Part shown: piece by piece, positions 1 through 5,692 of the stretch
Numbering within the stretch: position 1 is the stretch's first letter
How the letters are laid out: each line of letters opens with the position of its first letter
Assembly: GCA_030040175.1 (NCBI GenBank)
Contig: JASHUF010000505.1
Span: 1 to 7,120, forward strand
DNA: 7,120 nucleotides
Source: Acidobacteriaceae bacterium
GTDB taxonomy: Bacteria; Acidobacteriota; Terriglobia; Terriglobales; Acidobacteriaceae
Reading direction: 5' to 3'
Made by a program: the position numbers and the translations under genes
The notes under the pieces: model-generated
Database searches by the model: none
What the model saw: the letters and a program-made list of their open reading frames with translations, nothing else
What the model was told of the DNA's origin: nothing

Positions 1-108
1 CTGCATGCTCGCCTTGCCTGGTCCTATCACCTCGCCGGAGAGCCCTCGCTGAGCGTTCATACGGCGCACGCGGCTCTCGAGCGGTTCCCTGAGGAGAGCG
101 GGCCCGCG
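1..108 (+). repeat. Direct repeat copy A (108 bp, identical to 1167-1274)
   Basis: Every base from 1 to 108 matches 1167-1274. The match stops at 109, where this copy has A and the other has C. Copy B lies in the TPR part of the regulator gene and encodes residues LHARLAWSYHLAGEP and onward. Copy A can be read in the same way from base 1, but at 109 it runs straight into the winged-helix coding sequence of the same gene in a different frame. Reading on from copy A therefore gives an out-of-frame product ending at 376-378. The arrangement is what a tandem duplication of 109-1274 would give when only the tail of the first copy is in view. A contig-end assembly error would look the same. Confidence 0.97.
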
Positions 109-110
109 AC

Positions 111-1691
111 GAGCCGGGCGCCGCAGACCGCGTCGCGAATTGTCTGGCCTCCCTGGGCAAGCGCCTTAAGCCGGAAAACTGCATTGAGATGGTTCCCAAG
201 AGCGGCTACCGGTTTACCGCGGAAGTCGAGCACCTCGGCGTGGAGACCGTCTCAGGACCTCCCTGTCTCGCCATCGTCCCCTTCACCACCGGATACGGCG
301 TTCCGGACTTTCTCGGCTCGGCGATTGCCGAAGACGCCTGCATCCGGCTCGCTGGCGCGCAACCCGCGGCACCTCTGATCCTCGCCCGGGATTCCGTCTT
401 CACGCTCGCACGCAGCGGCCTTTCGCCCCGCCAGATCGGCAAACGGATGAACGCCGATCTGGTGCTGAGCGGGGAACTGCGCGCCATGGCCTCGCGGTAT
501 CGCCTGCGCGCGGAGATGATCCGGGTGGAGAATGGCAGCCAGCTCTGGGCAGAGGACCTGCTGGTCGATCGCACGCAGATGGCCGAACTGGTGCGCGACC
601 TGGTCAACCGGACGCTCTTGCGCCTGTCGGGGTTGCGCCATTCAGGATCGGGGCTTTCCATCGCCGCCGCCGAGGCAGCCACGGCGGAGCTCGAGCCATC
701 CCCGCAACGGCTTGAGGCCTATGAGCTCTTTGCCCGCGGCCGCCACGAGTGGCTAACCCTCGAGCGGCACCGCATGCAGGATGCCGTGCAGCACCTTGAG
801 CGCGCCATCGCACTCGATCCCGATCTGACGGAAGCGCGCGTCCATCTGGTTCACCTGTGCGTGGCCCAGGCGATGAGCGGTTTTGCGCCCTGCCAGGCCA
901 TGGCGGAGATGGCGCGCCGCGCGGCCGGTCCGGTCGAGCAGGTTCCGGCGGGTGCGGAAGCCATGTTGCCCGGCCTGGGCTGGATCAGCTTCCATGTCGA
1001 CCGCGACCTTCCCGCAGCCCAGCGCGCCTTTGCGCGCTCGGCTCACCTGCCTCACGATGCCCGCGTCACCCGCGCCCGGGCCATGTTTGCCCTGGGCCGG
1101 GGCCGCTTCAGCGAGGCCATCGAATTGCAGCGTGCAGCCATTCGCCTCGATCCCTTTTCCCCGTGGCTGCATGCTCGCCTTGCCTGGTCCTATCACCTCG
1201 CCGGAGAGCCCTCGCTGAGCGTTCATACGGCGCACGCGGCTCTCGAGCGGTTCCCTGAGGAGAGCGGGCCCGCGCTATACGGGGCCATGATTCTCGCCTT
1301 CAACGGGGATACGGCCCGAGCGGTGGGCCTGGCGCAGATGCTCGCCCGGCGCATGCCCTACCTCGACTCCGCCGCGGCGGTGCACGCCTATGCGCTTGCC
1401 ATCGCCGGCCGCGGCGACGACGCGCGCACCATTCTCGAGCGCCTGCAATGGCTCCGCCGCGAACGATACGCGTTGACCGCCTTCTCGCCTGCCGCCTACG
1501 TGGCCCTGGGAGATCTGAACGCGGCGCTGGCCGAGCTGCACACGGCCGACCACCTGCGCTGCCCGTGGTTCTTCCAGATGCTCGCCGACCCGCGCCTGCT
1601 TCCTCTGCGCGCGCGCGCAGAATACGCCTCCATGCTGGGCACGCTTGCCGGCATGGAAGCCGACGCCGAACGCAACCCGCTCGAGGAGTAG
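111..1691 (+). CDS. Winged-helix / TolB-like / TPR regulator, 5'-incomplete
   Basis: The open frame starts in the middle of a domain. Codons 111-215 read as the C-terminal half of an OmpR/CadC-type winged-helix DNA-binding domain: a helix (ADRVANCLASLGKRL) and then the wing (MVPKSGYRF). The ATG at 189 lies inside this wing and is not a credible start. Next comes a TolB-N/FlgO-like alpha/beta domain of roughly 125 residues (CLAIVPF near its start, then ADLVLSGELRAMASRYRLRA and SQLWAEDL). This domain usually follows the winged helix in acidobacterial and proteobacterial one-component regulators. The remaining ~325 residues are alpha-helical TPR-type repeats (for example AVQHLERAIALDPDLTEA and AIELQRAAIRLDPFSPW), presumably for protein interaction. 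There is no transmembrane segment. The N-terminal part of the DNA-binding domain and the real start are missing because of the junction at 108/109. The target genes are unknown. The stop is TAG at 1689-1691. Confidence 0.85.
   Translation, partial: EPGAADRVANCLASLGKRLKPENCIEMVPKSGYRFTAEVEHLGVETVSGPPCLAIVPFTTGYGVPDFLGSAIAEDACIRLAGAQPAAPLILARDSVFTLARSGLSPRQIGKRMNADLVLSGELRAMASRYRLRAEMIRVENGSQLWAEDLLVDRTQMAELVRDLVNRTLLRLSGLRHSGSGLSIAAAEAATAELEPSPQRLEAYELFARGRHEWLTLERHRMQDAVQHLERAIALDPDLTEARVHLVHLCVAQAMSGFAPCQAMAEMARRAAGPVEQVPAGAEAMLPGLGWISFHVDRDLPAAQRAFARSAHLPHDARVTRARAMFALGRGRFSEAIELQRAAIRLDPFSPWLHARLAWSYHLAGEPSLSVHTAHAALERFPEESGPALYGAMILAFNGDTARAVGLAQMLARRMPYLDSAAAVHAYALAIAGRGDDARTILERLQWLRRERYALTAFSPAAYVALGDLNAALAELHTADHLRCPWFFQMLADPRLLPLRARAEYASMLGTLAGMEADAERNPLEE
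1167..1274 (+). repeat. Direct repeat copy B, inside the TPR region
   Basis: This is the in-context copy of the 108-bp repeat. It keeps the regulator's reading frame and encodes 36 residues of a TPR-like helix pair. The distance between copies is 1,166 bp, which is not a multiple of three. A true tandem duplication of this unit would therefore frameshift the gene at the junction. Confidence 0.97.
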
Positions 1692-1694
1692 CGG

Positions 1695-2267
1695 TCAGCG
1701 GAGGAAGGGAACGTAAGCCCGCGCGCGCTTGCGGTATGCGGTGTACTCGGCCGGGAAGCGCTCTAGAAGCAGGCGCTCCTCGGCGCGCACGCGAATCTCG
1801 GTTCCCGCCAAGAAGAGCGCGAGCGAGGCAATCGCCATCGGCCACCACGTCCACGCCAGCAGCGTGGCCAGAAGCATGCCCAGCATTGAAGCGTAGATGG
1901 GATGCCGCAGCCGGCGGTAGGGGCCGGTGGTGATGAGATTGTGATCTTCGCTCAGTGCGGCCTCGTAGCGCCATTGCTTGCCCAGGTGGCGCGTGGCCGC
2001 GTAGGCGAGCACGGTTGCGCAGGGCGCGAGCACCAGGGCAACCACCAGCGAGGCCGCGGATTTTTCGAACCCCTTCGGCTTCACGTAAGCCCAGGCGCAG
2101 GCGAAGGCAAGCATCACCAGAAAAATGCCCCAGCGCGAGGCCGGAGCCCGCACCGCTTTTTTCTGCCCCCTGGCTTCTTTTTGCGGCTTGATGAAGGCGA
2201 GCGACCACGCAATCCAGCAGAGAAGCAGTTCGACCATCGCCGCCGTCTCGAGCTTCGACCAGATCAT
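1695..2267 (-). CDS. Isoprenylcysteine carboxyl methyltransferase (ICMT) family membrane protein
   Basis: This 190-residue integral membrane protein has about four to five hydrophobic segments, near residues 11-26, 47-62, 73-92 and 126-156. The C-terminal signature of the ICMT/phospholipid methyltransferase superfamily is clear: TTGPYRRLRHPIYASML (113-129), then EIRVRAEERLLLERFPAEYTAYRKR and a final Pro-Phe. In this superfamily these residues bind S-adenosylmethionine and the membrane-side substrate. Bacterial members have varied or unknown substrates, so prenylcysteine methylation should not be assumed. The ATG at 2265-2267 is preceded by GGGAGG (2272-2277) four bases upstream, which supports this start; Met11 is a weaker alternative. 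Only 12 bp separate it from the trmD stop on the same strand, so it is probably co-transcribed with trmD. Its stop lies three bases from that of the convergent regulator. Confidence 0.86.
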   Translation of the reverse strand: MIWSKLETAAMVELLLCWIAWSLAFIKPQKEARGQKKAVRAPASRWGIFLVMLAFACAWAYVKPKGFEKSAASLVVALVLAPCATVLAYAATRHLGKQWRYEAALSEDHNLITTGPYRRLRHPIYASMLGMLLATLLAWTWWPMAIASLALFLAGTEIRVRAEERLLLERFPAEYTAYRKRARAYVPFLR

Positions 2268-2279
2268 CTCGCCTCCCTC

Positions 2280-3137
2280 TCACTGCCGGGCGCGAATCGT
2301 CCGGAGCAGCTCGCGATCCTCTGCGCTCAACACCGCGCGCTCCAGCAGATCGGGCCGGTTCAAGAGCGTTTTGCGCAACTGCTGCTCGCGCCGCCAGCGG
2401 CGAATCTGCCGGTGGTCGCCGTTGAGCAGCACCTCGGGCACGCGCAGCCCCTCGAACTCCGCCGGCCGCGTGTAATGCGGATAATCGAGCAGGCCTCCGG
2501 CGCCGTGCTGCGAGCGCGGCAAGCCTTTCCGGTTCGCGCCGATCTCCGCGTCGGGGGCGCCAAAACTCTCAAACTCGCTCGAAGCCTCGTTGCCCAGCAC
2601 GCCGGGAACCAGGCGCATCACCGCGTCGATCACCACCGCCGCGGCCAGCTCGCCGCCCGAGAGCACGTAGTCCCCGATTGAGAGCTCCATGTCACAGTAA
2701 AGGTCACTGATGCGCTCGTCCACGCCCTCGTAGCGCCCGCAGAGGAGCACGATGCGCTCGAGGCAGGCGAGCTCCCGCGCCACCGCCTGCGTAAACGGCC
2801 GCCCCTGCGCCGAAAGCAGAATCACCGAGAGACCTTCCGGCCGTTCCGCTTTGCATGCCCCATCCTTACGTGCCGTTGGCGCAAGGGCGGGAGACGAAGT
2901 TCGCGGTTCGATTCCCAGGGAGGCGAGCGCTCGGGCGAGCGGTTCCGGCTTCAGCACCATGCCTTCGCCGCCGCCGAAGGGCCGGTCGTCCACGGTGCGA
3001 TGCTTGTCGCGGGTAAAGGCGCGCAGATCTTGCGCCTCGATCGTCACCAATCCCTCGGACCGCGCCCGGCGCACGATGCCGTGCTCGAAGACGCCCGCAA
3101 AAAAATCGGGAAAGATGGTGATCACGTCGAAGCGCAT
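2280..3137 (-). CDS. trmD: tRNA (guanine-N1)-methyltransferase TrmD
   Basis: TrmD methylates N1 of G37 next to the anticodon with S-adenosylmethionine, which prevents +1 frameshifting; it acts in the cytoplasm as a knotted SPOUT dimer. The start MRFDVITIFPDFF, the segment KHRTVDDRPFGGGEGM (45-60), the trefoil-knot region LLCGRYEGVDERISD (131-145) with IGDYVLSGGEL (154-164), and LLDYPHYTRPAEFEG (216-230) are all diagnostic. At 285 residues it is longer than the usual ~240-255. One insertion lies before the knot (about 76-103) and another in the interdomain linker (about 194-214). At the position of the catalytic Asp169 of E. coli/H. influenzae TrmD (EDSF) this protein has Glu190 (FESF). No good Shine-Dalgarno precedes the ATG. 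It follows the lipoprotein gene by 57 bp and leads into the ICMT-like gene. Confidence 0.97.
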   Translation of the reverse strand: MRFDVITIFPDFFAGVFEHGIVRRARSEGLVTIEAQDLRAFTRDKHRTVDDRPFGGGEGMVLKPEPLARALASLGIEPRTSSPALAPTARKDGACKAERPEGLSVILLSAQGRPFTQAVARELACLERIVLLCGRYEGVDERISDLYCDMELSIGDYVLSGGELAAAVVIDAVMRLVPGVLGNEASSEFESFGAPDAEIGANRKGLPRSQHGAGGLLDYPHYTRPAEFEGLRVPEVLLNGDHRQIRRWRREQQLRKTLLNRPDLLERAVLSAEDRELLRTIRARQ

Positions 3138-3151
3138 ATCGAGATGATAAT

Positions 3152-3164
3152 GCGCGGCTCGCGC
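3152..3164 (-). other. Small GC hairpin in the trmD leader
   Basis: On the minus strand the sequence reads GCGCG-AGC-CGCGC, a perfect 5-bp stem with a 3-base loop that ends about 14 bases before the trmD ATG. No T-run follows, so it is not a classical terminator. It lies in the 57-bp gap after the lipoprotein stop. It may occlude or position the trmD start, which has no clear Shine-Dalgarno, or it may be chance in GC-rich DNA. Confidence 0.35.
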
Positions 3165-3194
3165 CCGTTCAGGAGTCCGCGCTGCGACTTTGCT

Positions 3195-3893
3195 TTACTC
3201 GCAGTCGAGCCCCGCGGACCCTTCCGGCGCCACAAACCCTCCGCCCGGCAGCGCATACACGCCGGTCGCATTCGGCTTGCCGGCAACCGGGAATAGAGAG
3301 CCGGAGTAATACACGCAGTGCCCATCGCCCTCGATGTTTTCCATGGCGTCGCCATCCACCACAACGCCAGACAGACTTTGGACGTGCGAGGTAGCCGTCA
3401 CCGTCCAGGCGCCGGCCGGGCTGGTCACAACATTCGTCCGGCGGACCGTATTGGCAGTGTTGAAGGCGCCGGTGAACGACGAGCCGGAAGCCGCCGCCGC
3501 GCTCACCGTCTCTGAGACGGCGCTCGAGGTGCTCGACGCGTAGGTACTGTCCCCGCCATAAGTCGCCGTCAGCGAGTAAGTTCCGGCAGTCGTAAAGGTG
3601 GTGTTCAGAGTCGCGGTTCCGGAAGACAGGGTTCCCGTGCCGATGGATGACGAGTTGCTGTAAAACGTCACCGTCCCCGTGGCAGCCGAGGGACTAACCG
3701 TAGCCGTCAGCGTGACGCTCACGCCTACGGTCGGCGTCGAGGTGGAAGACAAGAGCGTTGTAGTCGTCGCCGTTCCACCTGTGCTGGTCCCGGCGGGGTT
3801 CTGCCAGAAATCCCCGCAGCCGGCCAGCAAAAGCGCCGCGGCCAACGTGCCGAGCACGCCCAACCTGCCGCATGCCGCGGGATTGTTTCTCAT
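3195..3893 (-). CDS. Predicted lipoprotein with one Ig-like (Big_3-type) domain
   Basis: This 232-residue secreted protein has unknown function. Residues 1-26 form a lipoprotein signal: a short N-region with Arg, a hydrophobic core, and the lipobox LLAGC with Cys26 as the predicted lipidated residue. A Ser/Thr/Gly linker follows (about 30-50). Next is one bacterial Ig-like repeat (about 43-131) with the marks TPTVGVSVTLTATVSPS, ATGTVTFY, GTYSLTATYGGDSTYAS and SAVSETV, as found in acidobacterial surface proteins and adhesins. The last ~95 residues are not recognised; they contain TSPAGAWTVTATSHV, GDGHCVYYSG and a Cys pair (193, 231) that could form a disulfide. The ATG is backed by AAAGGAA (3899-3905) at good spacing. 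The gene sits between rimM and trmD on the same strand, with a 226-bp gap upstream and 57 bp downstream, so it looks inserted into a translation operon. It probably faces the periplasm or cell surface. Confidence 0.85.
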   Translation of the reverse strand: MRNNPAACGRLGVLGTLAAALLLAGCGDFWQNPAGTSTGGTATTTTLLSSTSTPTVGVSVTLTATVSPSAATGTVTFYSNSSSIGTGTLSSGTATLNTTFTTAGTYSLTATYGGDSTYASSTSSAVSETVSAAAASGSSFTGAFNTANTVRRTNVVTSPAGAWTVTATSHVQSLSGVVVDGDAMENIEGDGHCVYYSGSLFPVAGKPNATGVYALPGGGFVAPEGSAGLDCE

Positions 3894-3922
3894 GGGAGTT
3901 CCTTTACGGGCCGCACTCTTTC

Positions 3923-3928
3923 ATTCTA
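3923..3928 (-). promoter_or_regulatory. Candidate -10 element for the lipoprotein gene
   Basis: On the minus strand this reads TAGAAT, five of six matches to TATAAT, 29 bp upstream of the lipoprotein ATG and upstream of its AAAGGAA ribosome-binding site. I see no convincing -35 at 16-18 bp. Supporting context is the long gap after rimM and a possible terminator hairpin within it. The call is weak and based on pattern only. Confidence 0.25.
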
Positions 3929-4076
3929 GCCATGCCCATCGCTTTCGATCGCTTGTGGGGCCCTCAAAGGCAAAAAGAGGACGGGAGCCGGGGGCACTTA
4001 CCATGCATAGACGCAGGACCCTCCTCCGGCGCGCGTTCAGAATGTTCCATGCCACCCATTGGAGGAGTTTGAAGAA

Positions 4077-4089
4077 GGGCGGCGCGCCC
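4077..4089 (-). terminator. Possible weak terminator downstream of rimM
   Basis: On the minus strand, 30 bases after the rimM stop, GGGCG-CGC-CGCCC forms a perfect GC stem that can be extended by one G-T pair. It is followed by TTCTTC, a broken pyrimidine tract and not a clean T-run. It lies in the 226-bp space 3894-4119 between rimM and the lipoprotein gene. If it works, it would partly separate rimM from lipoprotein/trmD transcription. The rest of that space holds a 10-bp near-tandem repeat (4095-4114) and no gene that I can support. Confidence 0.33.
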
Positions 4090-4119
4090 CGGTTCATTCG
4101 CGCACATTCGCGCGCAGGC

Positions 4120-4704
4120 TCATTCTGAAGCGTTCAGATCGGCAAGCCCCTCCGGCAGAACCATTTCCACGCGGCGCGCATCGAGATCGATCCGGCGCAG
4201 ATAGTCCTTCGCCCAGGGGATCAGAATCTCGCCCCGCGCAGCGCGCACCACGAGCAGCGGCACGGGTCCGGCCGTGCGATCCACGTCCGCGATCTCTCCC
4301 ACGAGAACCGGCTTGCCGCCGGCCACGTCCAGAAGGATGCAGCCGATCAAATCGCTGATATACGCTTCCCCGTTTTCAAGCGCGGCCCGTTCGGCCCGTG
4401 GAATGGCGACCGCCAGCCCGGTCAGTTCTTCAGCGGCTGTGATTGAATTAACCCCCTCAAAATGCAGCACGATGCCGCCCTTGTGCAGCCAGTGCTCAGT
4501 CAGTCTCAACTGCCGCGGCAGCTCGGCGCGCGCAGCCGCCTTCGGGGAAGGGCGATCCCCCTCTACCAGCCACAGCCGGCGCCGCTCGCTAAACTTTTCA
4601 GGAAAATCGGTCAGAATCTCGGCGAAGACCTCGCCTTTACGTCCCTGCGGGCGGCGAATCCGGGCCAGCCACACCCACGCCTCCGGGGGTTCATGCCCGG
4701 CCAT
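4120..4704 (-). CDS. rimM: Ribosome maturation factor RimM
   Basis: RimM binds ribosomal protein S19 and helps the 30S head and 16S rRNA mature. The N-terminal RimM beta-barrel is seen in LARIRRPQGRKGEVFAEILT, then DFPEKFSERRRLWL, LTEHWLHKGGIVLHFEGVN and SITAAEELTGLAVAIPRAE. The PRC-barrel-like C-terminal half follows (AYISDLIGCILLD, VGEIADVDRT, EILIPWAKDYLRRIDLDARRVEMVLPEGL). From the ATG at 4702-4704 the protein has 194 residues. A GTG at 4720-4722 would add six residues but has no Shine-Dalgarno, whereas the ATG has GGAG ten bases upstream, so I prefer the ATG. The gene lies 41 bp after the KH gene on the same strand, the usual order. The last codons form a small inverted repeat (4124-4138). 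Confidence 0.95.
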   Translation of the reverse strand: MAGHEPPEAWVWLARIRRPQGRKGEVFAEILTDFPEKFSERRRLWLVEGDRPSPKAAARAELPRQLRLTEHWLHKGGIVLHFEGVNSITAAEELTGLAVAIPRAERAALENGEAYISDLIGCILLDVAGGKPVLVGEIADVDRTAGPVPLLVVRAARGEILIPWAKDYLRRIDLDARRVEMVLPEGLADLNASE

Positions 4705-4745
4705 CACCCGTCCGCTCCGCACGCGGGGCCGGTCGAGCCGTCCCG

Positions 4746-5015
4746 CTACTCCTCATCATCCTCTTCCAGGATGTCCAGCGTGTAGCGGTGGTGCAGCTTC
4801 ATGCTCACAGCACCGAGAATGGTGCGCACGGAGCGCGCCGTCCGTCCCTGCTTGCCGATCACCTTGCCTACGTCCCCGGGCGCAACCCTCAGCCTGAGAA
4901 CCGTGTTCTCATCCCGGTCCACGGCCTCGACTTCGACGGCTGACGGCTCATCCACCAGGGCCCGCGCGATTTCGCGAACCAGTTCTTCCACTTGGACCAC
5001 ATCCACATGGGTCAT
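4746..5015 (-). CDS. khpA: KH-domain RNA-binding protein (KhpA/YlqC family)
   Basis: This small protein (89 residues) consists of one type-II KH domain. Residues VEELVREIARALVDEPSAV form the first helix. The nucleic-acid-gripping GxxG loop is G54-K-Q-G57 in VGKVIGKQGRTARSVRTIL. The C-terminus is strongly acidic (ILEEDDEE). KhpA proteins bind RNA in the cytoplasm, often as a dimer with KhpB, and in Gram-positive bacteria they affect division and cell-wall control; the role in this lineage is not known. The frame is open upstream to 5180, but homology begins at MTHVDVVQ. The ATG at 5013-5015 has AGGGG seven bases upstream (5023-5027), so the longer 144-residue version is rejected. Its place between rpsP and rimM is typical for the operon. 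Confidence 0.93.
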   Translation of the reverse strand: MTHVDVVQVEELVREIARALVDEPSAVEVEAVDRDENTVLRLRVAPGDVGKVIGKQGRTARSVRTILGAVSMKLHHRYTLDILEEDDEE

Positions 5016-5311
5016 GCTCTTGCCCCTGACCTGCTCATCTTCCGGCGTCCGCCGCATCCCTCCCCTGCCATTTCTCTCGCAACCGGCCGACGCCCGAGTG
5101 CGTCCACGCCCGGCTGCAGCCGCGCATTCCAGTCCTTGCGCCGTGAACGGCAGCGTGGCCGGGTGCGAGGCGGCCCTCAAAAAGAATTCTGGTAGAACCT
5201 GGCAATCCCGCAGATGCGTAGAAGCTGTGCGCGAATAGTATCAGGAAGTACCTGCCGCCGTCAGCAAATTGTGTGGCGCGGCTGGAGTTGTGCCGCGCGG
5301 AGCGCCTCCAT
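5016..5311. other. 296-bp spacer between rpsP and the KH gene
   Basis: This is an unusually long gap for neighbouring genes of a ribosomal operon. I see no supportable gene in it. The KH reading frame stays open to 5180 and overlapping frames are open on both strands, as expected from the base composition. It contains the hairpin at 5276-5298, a possible extended -10 on the minus strand (TGATACTAT, 5235-5243) with no matching -35, and a short T-run (around 5180-5184) read on the minus strand after a very weak stem. An internal promoter or an attenuator for the KH-rimM part is possible but not shown. Confidence 0.5.
5276..5298 (-). terminator. GC hairpin just after the rpsP stop (terminator or attenuator candidate)
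   Basis: On the minus strand GCGCGGC and GCCGCGC form a perfect 7-bp stem around a 9-base loop, beginning 13 bases after the rpsP stop codon. The following bases (CACACAATTTG) give only a short T stretch. It may be a leaky terminator, an attenuator that makes S16 more abundant than the KH and RimM proteins, or an mRNA 3'-end stabiliser. Confidence 0.4.
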
Positions 5312-5596
5312 TCAGGCGGCGGCCGTTGCGGCGGTTTCTCCCGCTGCCGGCGCAGGAGCCGGAGCCGGGAGCTTGCCCACCAGTTTTTCCACCGTGGGCG
5401 AAAGCTGAGCACCCACGCCGCGCCAGTAGGCAACCCGCTCGTGCTTCAGTTCCACGGTGGCCGGGCTGGTGCGCGGATTGTAGGTGCCGACCACCTCAAT
5501 CGAGCGGCCGTTGCGGGCGCGGTCCTTCTCGATGACCACGATACGGTAGTAGGGTTGTTTGCGGGCGCCCACGCGCGCCAGGCGAATCATAACCAC
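5312..5596 (-). CDS. rpsP: 30S ribosomal protein S16
   Basis: S16 binds 16S rRNA in the 30S body and is needed early in assembly. The family signature is complete: MIRLARVGARKQPYYRIVV, EKDRARNGRSIEVVGTYNPR, VELKHERVAYWRGVGAQLSPTVEKLVGK. The tail after residue 75 is Ala/Pro-rich (PAPAPAPAAGETAATAAA) and probably disordered. I place the start at GTG 5594-5596 (protein MVMIRLAR..., 94 residues). The strong AAAGGAA at 5605-5611 lies about 9 bases upstream of this GTG but 15 from the ATG at 5588-5590. The ATG alone would shorten the protein by two residues. The open frame continues to 5719 without homology. It is the first gene of the cluster and follows the esterase gene by 126 bp on the same strand. 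Confidence 0.96.
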   Translation of the reverse strand: MVMIRLARVGARKQPYYRIVVIEKDRARNGRSIEVVGTYNPRTSPATVELKHERVAYWRGVGAQLSPTVEKLVGKLPAPAPAPAAGETAATAAA

Positions 5597-5604
5597 GGGT
5601 ATAG

Positions 5605-5611
5605 TTCCTTT
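5605..5611 (-). promoter_or_regulatory. Shine-Dalgarno of rpsP (decides the start)
   Basis: On the minus strand this reads AAAGGAA. Spacing to GTG 5596 is about 9 bases, which is good, and to ATG 5590 it is 15, which is too long. It therefore favours the GTG start. Confidence 0.65.
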
Positions 5612-5692
5612 CGAAAAGCCTCCAGCTTGCTGCGGTCTTTTTCTTGCGCCGGCAGGACTCCCCCCGGCTCCATGGGTCCGGCAAGCCAAACA

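Noticed and set aside
1..378. A separate short gene reading from copy A of the repeat through to 378
   Set aside because: It is the out-of-frame product of the repeat junction: TPR residues followed by shifted winged-helix coding.
1300..2283. Long minus-strand open frame (327 codons) across the ICMT-like and regulator genes
   Set aside because: It overlaps two well-supported genes in other frames and reads as Arg/Ala/Gly-rich sequence without any recognisable domain; this is typical of GC-rich shadow frames.
1902..2681. Plus-strand open frame of 259 codons opposite trmD and the ICMT-like gene
   Set aside because: It is antisense to conserved coding sequence and its protein resembles nothing known.
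4274..4897. Plus-strand open frame opposite rimM and the KH gene
   Set aside because: Ser/Arg/Pro-rich shadow with no family features.
5016..5180. N-terminal extension of the KH protein to 144 residues
   Set aside because: The extension has no homology to the family, and an ATG with a good AGGGG site at 5015 gives the usual KhpA length.
5235..5243. Minus-strand extended -10 (TGATACTAT) as a promoter for the KH gene
   Set aside because: No -35 at proper spacing (a TTGCTG lies 21 bp away) and about 220 bp from the start codon; too weak to list as a promoter.
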